A stretch of 64,000 nucleotides of DNA, taken from positions 5,758-69,757 of the forward strand of contig CAJTSH010000019.1 in the NCBI GenBank assembly GCA_910578885.1. Direction: 5' to 3'. Of this stretch, positions 18,579-27,815 are shown one piece after another (position 1 is the stretch's first letter; each line of letters begins with the position of its first letter). The notes below the pieces were generated by a model, which did not search any database, was not told the origin of the DNA, and saw only the letters and a list, made by a program, of their open reading frames with translations. Both the position numbers and the translations under genes were made by a program. Source of the stretch: an uncultured Lachnospiraceae bacterium. Its GTDB lineage: Bacteria > Bacillota > Clostridia > Lachnospirales > Lachnospiraceae.

Positions 18579-19451
18579 TCAGTAAAATGTCCTGACTAAA
18601 TTACCAACTACTAAATCCCATCCATCTGCAAGGATAAATAGTAAAATTTTAAAAGGCATCGATATAGTCGTAGGCGGCAACATCATCATACCCATAGACA
18701 TAAGTACAGAAGCAACAACCATGTCTATTACAATAAACGGTATATAAATCAAAAATCCAATAATAAATGCCGTTCTCAGCTCGCTTAAGATAAATGCCGG
18801 AATCAAAGTCCCTGTAGTAATATCTTCTCTCGTCTCATACGTAGTCCCCTGAATATCACAAAACAAATTGATATCCTTGGTCTGTGTCTGCGAGAACATA
18901 AACTCCCTAAGCGGCTCCATACCAATTTCCAATGCTTCTTCCTGCGTAATCTCTCCTCTATCTAAAGGTTGAATCGCAGTCTCGTTAATTTGAGTAAAAA
19001 TAGGTGCCATAATAAACAGCGTCAAAAACAATGCCAACCCCACCAAAATCTGATTTGGCGGTACTGTCTGCGTACCAATCGCCGCTCGCACAAAATGCAA
19101 AACAATCACAATACGGGTAAACGACGTCAGCATAATCAAAATGGACGGCGCTAAAGATATTACCGTTAATACCAGTAATATTTTCAACGGTGCGGATAAG
19201 GTTCCATCTTCGTTGTTATAGTTTATGGAAAATCCATTATTAATATCCGACTTTGCATCCGCAGCCTCGCCATCATTCCCCATCTGCAAATCTTTGATAT
19301 CATCTCCGGTTATCGTCCCATCTATCGTTCCATTTGGATTCACAGTGGTAGCATTTACGGTTCCCGGAAAGGATATCGTCATCGTGAAAACAATTACAAG
19401 TGCAGCAAAGATAACAGATGCCACACAATATCCTTTTTTTAATTTACTCAT
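18579..19451 (-). CDS. fliP: Flagellar export protein FliP
   Basis: A 290-residue FliP with an N-terminal cleavable-type signal segment (about 8-35), an extra hydrophilic stretch (about 35-85) and four membrane segments in the C-terminal part. Signature parts are SLAPSILIMLTSFTRIVIVL (about 98-117) and SELRTAFIIGFLIYIPFIVI. Five FliP subunits form the core of the export gate. It overlaps fliO by 8 bp, which suggests translational coupling. Confidence 0.96.
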   Translation of the reverse strand: MSKLKKGYCVASVIFAALVIVFTMTISFPGTVNATTVNPNGTIDGTITGDDIKDLQMGNDGEAADAKSDINNGFSINYNNEDGTLSAPLKILLVLTVISLAPSILIMLTSFTRIVIVLHFVRAAIGTQTVPPNQILVGLALFLTLFIMAPIFTQINETAIQPLDRGEITQEEALEIGMEPLREFMFSQTQTKDINLFCDIQGTTYETREDITTGTLIPAFILSELRTAFIIGFLIYIPFIVIDMVVASVLMSMGMMMLPPTTISMPFKILLFILADGWDLVVGNLVRTFY

Positions 19452-19845
19452 CTTTTTGCCTGCTTTTTGGTAAGTGTTCTCTTATCTTATTGAAAACATC
19501 CTGAAAGCTCTCTCCAACATTTTTTTCTCCTGAAGCAGCCATCTTCTCTGGTAATACTTTCAACTGTTCCTCTGACAGTTTCGTCAAAAGACGAATCTCA
19601 TCCTTTCCAATTGCAATCACAAGATACTCCTCGCCGGCTTCTACAAGCTGTATATACTTATTATTCGTGACCCTTATCGTTTCAACAATTCTAAGGTTCT
19701 TATTGTGAGTCTGCCCTTTTTGATAGTTGGCAATCCATTTTGTCGTAAAATAAGTAAGCGCTAATACAAAAACAAAAACCAGCAAAACACCTATGAGTTG
19801 CAAAAAACTGCCAAAACCAGATACACCAGCACTTAATATCTCCAT
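19444..19845 (-). CDS. fliO: Flagellar biosynthetic protein FliO
   Basis: A 133-residue protein with one N-terminal membrane segment (about 13-33) and a cytosolic FliO domain (about 50-100, with IQLVEAGEEYLVIAIGKDEI). FliO is a chaperone-like factor that stabilises FliP during export gate assembly. It is placed between cheY and fliP in the usual fliY-cheY-fliOPQR order. Sequence conservation of FliO is low in general; position is part of the evidence. Confidence 0.9.
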   Translation of the reverse strand: MEILSAGVSGFGSFLQLIGVLLVFVFVLALTYFTTKWIANYQKGQTHNKNLRIVETIRVTNNKYIQLVEAGEEYLVIAIGKDEIRLLTKLSEEQLKVLPEKMAASGEKNVGESFQDVFNKIREHLPKSRQKDE

Positions 19846-19846
19846 A

Positions 19847-20209
19847 TTAACCTACTACTTTTTTTACAGCTTCTAAAACACGCTCCGCCTGAAATGGCTT
19901 AACAATAAAATCCTTCGCACCAGACTGGATTGCTTCAATAACCATCGCCTGCTGTCCCATTGCAGAACACATAATAACGCATGAAGATGCATCTGCTTCT
20001 CTGATTTTCTTCAATGCCTGAATGCCGTCCATCTCCGGCATGGTAATATCCATCAGCACAAGATCCGGCTTCATTTCATTATACTTTTCGATTGCTTTCA
20101 CACCATTCTCAGCTTCTCCGACAACATTATAACCATTCTTGGTCAAGATGTCCTTAATCATCATTCTCATAAATGCTGCATCATCACAAATCAAAATATT
20201 CTTAGCCAT
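19847..20209 (-). CDS. cheY: Chemotaxis response regulator CheY
   Basis: A single-domain receiver of 120 residues. The acidic pocket (Asp9/Asp10 in LICDDAAFMR), phosphoacceptor Asp54 (VLMDITMPEMDG), Ser82 and Lys104 (FIVKPF) are all present. CheY-P binds FliM/FliY and changes motor bias. It lies right after fliY, which carries the phosphatase-like halves that act on it, and before fliO, as in Bacillus. Confidence 0.96.
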   Translation of the reverse strand: MAKNILICDDAAFMRMMIKDILTKNGYNVVGEAENGVKAIEKYNEMKPDLVLMDITMPEMDGIQALKKIREADASSCVIMCSAMGQQAMVIEAIQSGAKDFIVKPFQAERVLEAVKKVVG

Positions 20210-20249
20210 ATCTATTCTCCTCGTTTAGAAAATTTTTGTTTATTTTGTT

Positions 20250-21422
20250 TTATTTGATAATTTCAGTGATTCTCACACCAAAACTCTCTTCGATTACTAC
20301 AACTTCGCCTTTTGCTACATATTTGCCATTCACCAGAATGTCAATCGGTTCACCGGCAATTTTGTTCAATTCAATAACCGTTCCCGGTGAAAATTCCAGA
20401 ATCTCCTGAATTGACTTACTGGTCCGTCCCAATTCTACCGTAACTTCCAACGGCACATCCATAATCAAGTCAATATTCTCTTGCTGGAACATCTGACCCA
20501 TACTTCCTGAAAATGTAGAAAATTGTGCAGGCTGTACATTGACCGGCTGAGTGGGTGCATACATCTGTGACATATCCATCATTGGCTGACCCATCATCGG
20601 TTGACCCATCATCGGTTGGCTCATCATCGGCTGACCCATCTGCGGTTGGCTCATCATTGGCTGACCCATCTGCGGCTGAGGCGCTGGCTGTGGTACAGGT
20701 TCCGGCTGAGGCGCCGGCGCTGCCGGTTCCGGCTCTGGCGCTGATGTCTGCGCAGCCATTCCCTGTGTTATGCTTTCACACATTTCTTTTGCGAAAGAAG
20801 CTGGATATAACTGCATAATCTGGCTGTCTACCAAATCCCCAATCTCCATTCGGAAAGATATCTTGACAAACTTACCTGAAAGAAATTCAGCAATCTCTCC
20901 TTCATCCACCGTCTCCTTTAAATCTATCAAGTTTGCCTCCGGCGGACTGATATCTATCGTTTTATTCAACATAGAAGAAAGCGATGTTGCCGAAGACCCC
21001 ATCATCTGATTCATCGCTTCACTGATAGCGCTCAAATGAAGTTCACCAATATCTCCATCCGTACTTGTTCCATCTCCGCCCATCATAAGGTCGGTAATGA
21101 CTTTCACATCATGTTCCTTTAATACCAACAGATTACTTCCATCCAGACCCACAGTATAAGCAATACGGATAAACACGCATGGACGCTCATATTCCTGAAG
21201 CAAATCATCCCAAGTGGCAATCGTCACAACTGGTGTAGATATCTCTACCTTGCGATTTACCAGTGAAAATAATGTCGTTGCCGCCGTTCCCATACTAATA
21301 TTCGCAATCTCACCAATCGCATCTTTTTCAGTGTCCGTCAATTCGTTTGCACCGCCATCATCCGCAGTATCTGTGTTATTCAATAATGCTTCTATTTCTT
21401 CCTGCGATAATACTCCGTCCAT
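20250..21422 (-). CDS. fliY: Flagellar switch protein FliY (FliN-type with CheC-like domain)
   Basis: A 390-residue FliY. The N-terminus (GVLSQEEIEALLNN) matches the CheY-P binding peptide of switch proteins. Residues of about 30-215 form a CheC/CheX-like phosphatase domain with two Glu/Asn active-site motifs (DAIGEIANISMG and SAISEAMNQMMG). A Pro/Gln/Met repeat linker (about 220-300) leads to the C-terminal FliN/SpoA domain (about 315-390). It is part of the C-ring and dephosphorylates CheY-P. It follows fliM without a gap. Confidence 0.95.
   Translation of the reverse strand: MDGVLSQEEIEALLNNTDTADDGGANELTDTEKDAIGEIANISMGTAATTLFSLVNRKVEISTPVVTIATWDDLLQEYERPCVFIRIAYTVGLDGSNLLVLKEHDVKVITDLMMGGDGTSTDGDIGELHLSAISEAMNQMMGSSATSLSSMLNKTIDISPPEANLIDLKETVDEGEIAEFLSGKFVKISFRMEIGDLVDSQIMQLYPASFAKEMCESITQGMAAQTSAPEPEPAAPAPQPEPVPQPAPQPQMGQPMMSQPQMGQPMMSQPMMGQPMMGQPMMDMSQMYAPTQPVNVQPAQFSTFSGSMGQMFQQENIDLIMDVPLEVTVELGRTSKSIQEILEFSPGTVIELNKIAGEPIDILVNGKYVAKGEVVVIEESFGVRITEIIK
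20578..20675 (-). repeat. Tandem repeats encoding the Met/Pro/Gln linker of FliY
   Basis: Imperfect 12- to 15-bp units (plus strand ATCATCGGYTGACCC and variants) encode repeated GQPMM / SQPQM motifs in the linker between the phosphatase-like and SpoA domains of FliY. Such short in-frame repeats can change copy number by slippage without breaking the frame, so linker length may vary between strains. Confidence 0.8.
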
Positions 21423-22403
21423 TTACTGCTCCTCTCTTATCACTGACGTAACTCTCACTGCATAATAATCATCGGAAGCACCCGGCAATGCCATAAACTT
21501 TTTAATATTCCCCACATATACCGACAGCTCCTCATCTACCTTCGAGTCTAATCTTATAATATCACCAACCTGTAAATTCACAAAATCACTCACAGAAATT
21601 GTGCTATTACCTAATATGGTCTTAACCGGAATTGGCGCTTTGGATATCAATGACTGAATCGTCTCCGTGTACTGCTGTTCATCATGCTCCTGCATCGTCG
21701 AGAACCAGTATTTGGTATTCAGCTTATCCATTACGTCTTCCAGTGTAAGATACGGAAGACAGACATTCATCATTCCTTCCACATCACCAATTTTAACATT
21801 TATTGTAATAATTGCAATCATTTCACTTGGCGAAATAATCTGCGCAAACTGCGAATTCGTCTCAATCCGATCCAATCTAGGATGCAGATCAATGACATTT
21901 TCCCAAGGTTCCCTCAAAAGTTCCACACAAACATTCATTAGTCTCTCAATAATCAGAAGCTCAATTTCCGAAAACTCTCTGCTCTTATCCAGAGGTAATC
22001 CACTTCCCCCAAGCATTCGATCCACCATAGCATACCCTAAATTAGACGCTATCTCCAAAATGACCGAACCCTTCAGAGGAGAAAAATCCACAATTCCAAG
22101 CAAGACCGGATTGGACAATGCATTGGTAAATTCCGAATAAGTCAACGCCTCCGAGTTCATTACTTCCACCTGAATATTTTTTCTTAAATATACCGGCAGA
22201 TTTGTAGATACCAATCGACCATAATGCTCAAATATAATCTCAAGAGTCCTTAGATGTTCCTTCGAGAATTTGGATGGTCTTGCGAAGTCATAATCCTTAA
22301 CCTGCTTCTCCCCGCTGTCCTTCATCTCTTCCACATCCAGTTCACCGCTGCTCAGTGCCTGCAGCAAACTGTCTATCTCGCTCTGAGATAAAACTTCACT
22401 CAT
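21423..22403 (-). CDS. fliM: Flagellar motor switch protein FliM
   Basis: A 326-residue FliM. The N-terminal peptide EVLSQSEIDSLLQALSSGE is the CheY-P binding EIDALL motif. The middle CheC-like domain without phosphatase motifs spans about 45-235 and binds FliG, and the SpoA/FliN domain is at about 250-325. FliM forms the wall of the C-ring and converts CheY-P binding into a switch of rotation. It lies between fliL and fliY; all parts look intact. Confidence 0.96.
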   Translation of the reverse strand: MSEVLSQSEIDSLLQALSSGELDVEEMKDSGEKQVKDYDFARPSKFSKEHLRTLEIIFEHYGRLVSTNLPVYLRKNIQVEVMNSEALTYSEFTNALSNPVLLGIVDFSPLKGSVILEIASNLGYAMVDRMLGGSGLPLDKSREFSEIELLIIERLMNVCVELLREPWENVIDLHPRLDRIETNSQFAQIISPSEMIAIITINVKIGDVEGMMNVCLPYLTLEDVMDKLNTKYWFSTMQEHDEQQYTETIQSLISKAPIPVKTILGNSTISVSDFVNLQVGDIIRLDSKVDEELSVYVGNIKKFMALPGASDDYYAVRVTSVIREEQ

Positions 22404-22466
22404 GAACTCTCACCACCTAAACCTGACATTTTATTCATCCCTATATACACTTCGTACAAAAACAAC

Positions 22467-22988
22467 TTAGTTTCCAACCGTAACCTTAGAAAAACCAACG
22501 CCGACAATAAAATCAGAATTGAACAGCTTTTTCAGTCTAAGGGCTATTTCGTCCTGTACGTCTTCCACATTATCAGTCATATCTGTTCTTGTAAATTCTC
22601 TTACGGTATTATTTATCTCATTTTCAATCAATGTCTGACGTTCAGAAAGCTTTCCGTCTTTTCCATAGGTTGAATAATCCTCATGCTCCTTATCCATATA
22701 AACAGACACATTGATAATCGCATAATATGCGGTTCCATCTTCATCACTTTTCAAGTTAATCGTAAGACTATCAGGCAAATCATACACATCAAGCTGATCC
22801 ACTGGGATTGCAGAGATATCAGAAACTTCACCGCTCTGTAATTCCAGATTGATCGCACTGCAAACCTGGTTGATTAACTCATTAGATTTCTTTGTCTGCG
22901 GCACAATTGTAATTGTAATAATTGCTGTCAAAACTAAATTTACAACCACAAGCGCCAGTATCAATACCGACATCAGATTTTTCTTCAT
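22467..22988 (-). CDS. fliL: Flagellar basal body-associated protein FliL
   Basis: A 173-residue single-pass membrane protein (membrane segment about 6-28) with an extracytoplasmic FliL domain containing the pattern of alternating strands (VDQLDVYDLPDSLTINLKS) and an ending with FNSDFIVGVGFSKVTV. FliL surrounds the stator ring and stabilises active MotAB complexes. It follows motB by 13 bp, supporting the assignment. Confidence 0.9.
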   Translation of the reverse strand: MKKNLMSVLILALVVVNLVLTAIITITIVPQTKKSNELINQVCSAINLELQSGEVSDISAIPVDQLDVYDLPDSLTINLKSDEDGTAYYAIINVSVYMDKEHEDYSTYGKDGKLSERQTLIENEINNTVREFTRTDMTDNVEDVQDEIALRLKKLFNSDFIVGVGFSKVTVGN

Positions 22989-23001
22989 GCTGCATTTCCT
23001 C

Positions 23002-23871
23002 CTATTCTGCTGCCCCTGCAGAATTATATGAATTATAAACTTTTATCTCTACCCTTCGGTTTCTTGCCCGACCTTCCTCTGTCGCGTTATCTGCAATCGG
23101 AACATATTCGCCCCGCCCCGAAGATTTGATATTAGCCGGATTCAAGGTTGTATTGTCTCTGATATGATTTGCCACTGTCAATGCCCGGTACATCGAAAGC
23201 ACATTATTATCTTCATATCTGCCAGATTTCATAGGAACATTGTCTGTATGTCCTTCTATTTCAATGATGTTGCGGTCATATATCTGTAATATCTTCCCAA
23301 TATTATCAACCAAGGATATCGCATCCGTGCGGATTTCCGCCTTTCCAGAATCAAACAGAATCGCTCCGTTTAATGTCAGCGAAACAAATTCGGCATTAAA
23401 ATCCATCTCCACCTGATTCTGTATACCATATGCATTTACTTCCTTTTCTATCTCTTCTTTCATCTTTTCAGACTCCGAAAGCGCCTGCTCACGATATTCC
23501 TTCTCAATATCCACTTCATTTATTTCCGTGGACGGTTCTTCATCCGAACCATCATCTTCATTGTCCACATTTCCGCCATTGATACCGTTCTGCGAACTGT
23601 CTGACACTTGAAAGTAAATGTCAAGTTCCTCTAGCTGACTGATACCTGCCGATATTAATGACCCCTGTTCAATAGAAGCCCCTCCCGACGGCAAAATGCT
23701 GAAGCTGCTCTGTAAAGATGCAATCACCAACGTAAACTTCTCAACATCCACAGAAGACATAGAGAACAACAGCACGAAGAAACAGAGCAGTAAGTTCATC
23801 AAGTCACTGAAGGTTGCCATCCATGCCGGCGACCCCTTCGGCGCATCCTCCGGTTTCTTCTTTCTTGCCAC
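23002..23871 (-). CDS. motB: Flagellar motor stator protein MotB
   Basis: A 289-residue stator subunit with a short basic N-terminus, one membrane helix carrying the ion-binding aspartate Asp23 (ATFSDLMNLLLCFFVLLFS) and a periplasmic OmpA-like peptidoglycan-binding domain (about 165-285, IEIEGHTDNVPM and SGRGEYVPIADN motifs). An acidic linker precedes the OmpA domain. MotB anchors MotA to the wall and forms the ion channel. The start overlaps the motA stop by one base, so the two are translationally coupled. Confidence 0.96.
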   Translation of the reverse strand: MARKKKPEDAPKGSPAWMATFSDLMNLLLCFFVLLFSMSSVDVEKFTLVIASLQSSFSILPSGGASIEQGSLISAGISQLEELDIYFQVSDSSQNGINGGNVDNEDDGSDEEPSTEINEVDIEKEYREQALSESEKMKEEIEKEVNAYGIQNQVEMDFNAEFVSLTLNGAILFDSGKAEIRTDAISLVDNIGKILQIYDRNIIEIEGHTDNVPMKSGRYEDNNVLSMYRALTVANHIRDNTTLNPANIKSSGRGEYVPIADNATEEGRARNRRVEIKVYNSYNSAGAAE

Positions 23872-24677
23872 TATTCTTCACCTCCGCCCTTATCGCCATT
23901 TAAGCTCTCACGAGCTGCCGGGGACAAGAATGACTTCAGCTTTTCTTCTATAACACGCGGATTCTCTCCTGCCTGTATAGACAAAAGTCCTTCCACAGTA
24001 ACTTCCTTCATCATAATTTCCTCCGCATTGTTTACCGAAAGCTTGGATGAAATCGGATTACAAAGCCAGTTTGCAATCAGCGAACCATATAATGTAGTCA
24101 ACAGTGCGACCGCCATCTGAGGACCGATAGAAGATGGATCATTCAACTGCTTCAACATGTTAACCAATCCGATCAATGTTCCAATCATACCCCAGGCAGG
24201 TCCTAACTCTGCCCATTTGTCCCAAAAGCCGATAACCTTCTTATGCCTATCCTCAATACAGGTCAAATCCGTTTCAAGAATTCCTCTTACAAGCTCGGGA
24301 TCCGTACCGTCGACAACAAGCATAACGCCTTTTTTCAGGAACTCATCCTCTATTCCGTTCGCCGCTTCTTCCAATGCCAGAAGCCCCTCTTTTCTGGCAA
24401 TATTAGAAAGATTGATGATATTGCTGATTACCACTCCCGGATCCATCTCCTTTTGCTTAAAGGCAAGCGTAATCGACTTGAATCCTGTGATAAAGTCCGG
24501 CAACTTATGTGCCGCCAATGTACCAAAGACAGAACCTCCAATGGTAATAATAACCGATGGTCCATCAAGAAAGCTGTCATAAATGGCAGAGACGCCACCG
24601 CTACTGATAATACCAAAAATAACCATTGCAAAACCAAGTAATGTACCCAACAAAGATGCTATATCCAAATCATCCAC
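23871..24677 (-). CDS. motA: Flagellar motor stator protein MotA
   Basis: A 268-residue MotA with four membrane segments, the first two near the N-terminus (about 3-55) and the last two at about 150-200 with WAELGPAWGMIGTLIGLVNM. The conserved Pro residues of helices 3/4 and the charged cytosolic loop that contacts FliG are present. MotA and MotB form the ion-driven stator. The gene is preceded by a 229-bp gap with a promoter-like sequence, so stator and switch genes may be transcribed in part independently of the hook genes. Confidence 0.96.
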   Translation of the reverse strand: MDDLDIASLLGTLLGFAMVIFGIISSGGVSAIYDSFLDGPSVIITIGGSVFGTLAAHKLPDFITGFKSITLAFKQKEMDPGVVISNIINLSNIARKEGLLALEEAANGIEDEFLKKGVMLVVDGTDPELVRGILETDLTCIEDRHKKVIGFWDKWAELGPAWGMIGTLIGLVNMLKQLNDPSSIGPQMAVALLTTLYGSLIANWLCNPISSKLSVNNAEEIMMKEVTVEGLLSIQAGENPRVIEEKLKSFLSPAARESLNGDKGGGEE

Positions 24678-24759
24678 CTACTGTTCATCTAAATTTGATT
24701 CTTATTGTAAAAGAAGTAATTTATCCTATCCTCTTTTACATATATTCCTCATCTATATA

Positions 24760-24788
24760 ATATTACTAAACTTTATTCGAATTGTCTA
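24760..24788 (-). promoter_or_regulatory. Internal sigma-A type promoter before motA
   Basis: On the minus strand TAGACA (plus 24783-24788) and TAATAT (plus 24760-24765) are separated by exactly 17 nt. The start of motA lies about 83 bp downstream. The surrounding DNA is AT-rich and non-coding. No sigma-D consensus (TAAA/GCCGATAA) is seen, so a vegetative promoter is the best reading. Confidence 0.55.
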
Positions 24789-24841
24789 CTTTTTTTACAA
24801 TATTTTTCGTTTTTCCACAAATTCCCCTCAATACCACATAT

Positions 24842-24865
24842 GGGGAACTGCAGAACGCAGTCCCC
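24842..24865 (-). terminator. Hairpin after flgE, possible attenuator
   Basis: Arms 24842-24851 and 24857-24865 form a GC-rich 9-bp stem with one bulged base and a 5-nt loop, about 40 nt after the flgE stop. On the minus strand no T run follows, so it is more likely a partial terminator or 3'-end stabilising hairpin that separates the hook genes from the motor genes than a full intrinsic terminator. Confidence 0.5.
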
Positions 24866-24906
24866 CTATATCTATTAAAGTTAACTATTTACCCGGCAAT
24901 CTGGTC

Positions 24907-26547
24907 CTAACGTTTCAGATTGATCAGTTCCTCCAGCAATGTATCCGAAGTCGTAATAACTCTGGAATTCGCCTGAAAACCTCTCTGTGTGGTAATCATC
25001 TCCGTAAACTCTGAAGACAAATCTACATTTGACATTTCCAGCTCACCAGAACTCATCTTACTTCCGTTTGCCGTAATTTCCACACCGATTCCATCAAATT
25101 CACCTGAGTTTAAGGTTGTGGCATAGCAGTTCTCTCCAACCTTCTCAAGTCCTGCGGCATTTGCAAAACGTGCTACAGCAATCTGTCCTAACAACGTCGT
25201 ATTACCATTATCATAGAAGCCAAAGATTCTGCCTCGCTGATCAATGGAAAGTCCGGTCAATGCACCTAATTTCTTTCCAAGACCAGTTTCGCCGTCTTTC
25301 GCACCTCTGTCCATACCCATCGTAGACACTCCACCATTATCATAATTCATACACTGGCTGAAATCAACCCTGATATTTGAAAATTGACCGCCTAAAGCCG
25401 ACATATTCAGCGAAGCATAGCCGTCCGTATTATCTCCGATAGAGACAAAAGTTCCCTTATCATGGTCAAACTGCAATGTATATGTGACCGATGCTGCACT
25501 AATTACCGGCGGTGCGTCGTTACTGATGCTATTAATCTGTGCGCCTGCCTGCAGTCCGTTATAGATATCCGAAATAGCCACATCCGATGTCGGCTCAAAT
25601 CCATTCGCCGTCTGGACATAAACTCTGCCGTCGGTCGCATTTGCATTTATATAGTAATTCGTACCGGAACCATTAGAAAATGCATGGTAACCGCCTGTCT
25701 CCGCCACATAACTCCATTCCGGATTCAAAGTGCTGTAATCCTGAAATTCCGTTCCGGCATTTCCGAATAATGCAGACATATCGTTTCCAGCTGCCAGATA
25801 ATCGGTCAGAATGTTTTTCGGCGGTTCCGCAGAGTCATAAATCGCAGATAATTCCACCGTATAGGTTCTTGCATCCACATCCACTGCCTTTACTGCAAAT
25901 CTGGCCGTATATGTATATCCAAGTGCATCATAAAAATTCAAATTCATTACATATCCGGCTTCACTCGTCACATCCGGATGATTTTTATCCAGAACGCCCG
26001 CACACGTACCCTCTGTCGTAGCCTCCGGAGGACTTGTAAGGTTCTTCTCCTGCATGATGCGGAGTGCAGATACCGTATCCTGCTTAATCTCACCGGTAAT
26101 TGCATCTACCTGCCAACCCATGACCGTATATCCGGTAGATGTCATGGCAAGATTGCCTGCTCCGTCAATATAGAAAGATCCTGCTCTGGTAAACAGATTC
26201 TCCGAACCGTTGTTTACAACGAAAAAGCTGCTGGACGATCCTGCATCCGAAATACGAATATCAAACGGATTACCCGTTGACTGTGCCGCTCCCGCAGACG
26301 TAACATTGACGGTTGTAGACGCCATAGATGTACCAAGACCGATCTGCTTTGCATTGACGCCGCCGGTTCCCTTTTCCAAATTGGCTCCCGACGCATTACT
26401 TAAAGTCTGATACATAATTTCACTAAAGTTAACAGAGGATGATTTGAAGGCAACGGTATTGACATTCGCAATATTGTTACCGATAACATCCATTTTGGTC
26501 TGATGTGTCTTAAGTCCTGACACAGCAGAATACATTGATCTCATCAT
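24907..26547 (-). CDS. flgE: Flagellar hook protein FlgE
   Basis: A 546-residue hook protein. The N-terminal rod/hook signature (MYSAVSGLKTHQTKMDVIGN, about residues 5-24) and the C-terminal helical D0 signature (EFTEMITTQRGFQANSRVIT near residue 515) frame a variable central part of about 350 residues. It polymerises into the hook after export through the type III apparatus. The start is the ATG at 26547, ten bases after AGGAGG, with a second ATG immediately following. Bacillus-type operons often carry a small flbD gene after flgE; none is found here. Confidence 0.95.
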   Translation of the reverse strand: MMRSMYSAVSGLKTHQTKMDVIGNNIANVNTVAFKSSSVNFSEIMYQTLSNASGANLEKGTGGVNAKQIGLGTSMASTTVNVTSAGAAQSTGNPFDIRISDAGSSSSFFVVNNGSENLFTRAGSFYIDGAGNLAMTSTGYTVMGWQVDAITGEIKQDTVSALRIMQEKNLTSPPEATTEGTCAGVLDKNHPDVTSEAGYVMNLNFYDALGYTYTARFAVKAVDVDARTYTVELSAIYDSAEPPKNILTDYLAAGNDMSALFGNAGTEFQDYSTLNPEWSYVAETGGYHAFSNGSGTNYYINANATDGRVYVQTANGFEPTSDVAISDIYNGLQAGAQINSISNDAPPVISAASVTYTLQFDHDKGTFVSIGDNTDGYASLNMSALGGQFSNIRVDFSQCMNYDNGGVSTMGMDRGAKDGETGLGKKLGALTGLSIDQRGRIFGFYDNGNTTLLGQIAVARFANAAGLEKVGENCYATTLNSGEFDGIGVEITANGSKMSSGELEMSNVDLSSEFTEMITTQRGFQANSRVITTSDTLLEELINLKR

Positions 26548-26626
26548 AATGTAATGACCTCCTACTACTTGCGCAGTCCGTATCCTTTCTGTCATTCAAG
26601 GATACATAACCTCCATTTAGGTCCGG

Positions 26627-27019
26627 CTATGCAATGACTGCGCCATCAATATTTGTAAATATATGCTCCATCGACTCATTCTGATCAATCGCCGTAACGA
26701 CCGTCTTATTCGGTACATTCACGATAAAGGCCAGTGAGTCAACCATTACCAGCGATTCGTTAATTCCTTTTTCCCTCGCCTTTGTTACTCCTGTTTCCAG
26801 TCTTTCACTCTGCTCCGCAGACATCTGGATGTTTCTGTCCAAAAGGCGCATTGCGGCATGTTTGGAAAACTTTACTCCTGATGCCCCATCCGCTTTCTGT
26901 CTCAGAATTTCTTCAAAAGATGTGTCGGACTTTGTCTCCGACGGGTTCAGTCCTTTGTTCCCTAAATACCGATCCGTTATCTGCTCGATGGAGGTAAACC
27001 GGTTATTGATTTTATTCAT
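26627..27019 (-). CDS. Flagellar operon protein TIGR02530 family
   Basis: A 130-residue protein of the TIGR02530 flagellar operon family (DUF3766), recognised by the C-terminal part VKFSKHAAMRLLDRNIQMS and SLVMVDSLAFIVNVPNKTVVTA. These proteins are found between flgD and flgE in Gram-positive motility operons; their exact role is not settled, though a link to hook assembly is likely from position. Its place here is the expected one. Confidence 0.88.
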   Translation of the reverse strand: MNKINNRFTSIEQITDRYLGNKGLNPSETKSDTSFEEILRQKADGASGVKFSKHAAMRLLDRNIQMSAEQSERLETGVTKAREKGINESLVMVDSLAFIVNVPNKTVVTAIDQNESMEHIFTNIDGAVIA

Positions 27020-27062
27020 TTATTCTGCCACCTTTCCGTCGATGCATTTACTCACCGGAAAA

Positions 27063-27800
27063 CTATTTGGTAGTATCCCCTTCTGTGGATTCCCCTTCAT
27101 TTTCCGTCTGGTCCTTATCATCAGAACCTTCTGTAGAATCTGTAATTCCAGCCATCTTCTTTAATTCTTTCATCCGCTCTTCTAGCTCTGCCAGTTTCTT
27201 CAGCGCTTCCTCATTTAAGAACTTCTGCTGATATGGCGTCATCGCTTCAACCGCTTTCCTGAGATTCTTTAACTTCGTCTCATCTGCCAGCGTCAGCTGT
27301 GACTTCGAAGGCATTGCTGCCATTGCTGCTGTAAAGCTCTGCGACAGCGCTACTGCATCCATATAATCGCTGTCAGCCACCGTATCCAGATCGTCGATTG
27401 AATACAGCTTATTTTCAACGGAAAGATATGTCTCACCATTCTCATGAAGGACATAATCCACTTGGCCGCTGACATAGTTGACTTCTCCTGTAACCGCAGA
27501 TGTCACTTTCAAAATTACCTGCTTGCCGACTAAATCATTCGCCTGTGTCTGCTTTAAGGTATTCTGCATGTTCTGTGTTTCCTCTAACTGGGTAAACGTT
27601 GCAAGCTGTGAAATATATTCTGTGTTGTCTGTCGGTTGCAACGGATCCTGATATTTCATCTGTGCCACCAAAAGCTGCAGAAACGCATCCTTATCCAGTC
27701 CGTTATTTGCTTCCTTTCTGGTCTTTTTCGACGACTGGGAAGAAGCTTCCGCACTGGTATCTACCAGCTTACCATCTTTTACTGCTTGTATAAGCGCCAT
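27063..27800 (-). CDS. flgD: Flagellar hook capping protein FlgD
   Basis: A 245-residue FlgD. The conserved N-terminal capping motif (LDKDAFLQLLVAQMKYQDPL followed by TDNTEYISQLATFTQLEE) is at about 34-75, and a GKQVILKVTSAVTGEVNYVSGQVDYV segment (about 103-128) follows. The last 80 residues are Lys/Glu-rich and end in a low-complexity acidic tail in place of the tudor/Ig-like domains of longer FlgD proteins. FlgD caps the growing hook. It lies after fliK, whose product measures hook length. Confidence 0.92.
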   Translation of the reverse strand: MALIQAVKDGKLVDTSAEASSQSSKKTRKEANNGLDKDAFLQLLVAQMKYQDPLQPTDNTEYISQLATFTQLEETQNMQNTLKQTQANDLVGKQVILKVTSAVTGEVNYVSGQVDYVLHENGETYLSVENKLYSIDDLDTVADSDYMDAVALSQSFTAAMAAMPSKSQLTLADETKLKNLRKAVEAMTPYQQKFLNEEALKKLAELEERMKELKKMAGITDSTEGSDDKDQTENEGESTEGDTTK

Positions 27801-27815
27801 AAATTCTCCTTTCTG

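Noticed and set aside
24760..24788. SigD-type promoter before motA
   Set aside because: No TAAA/GCCGATAA pattern; the sequence fits a vegetative -35/-10 better.
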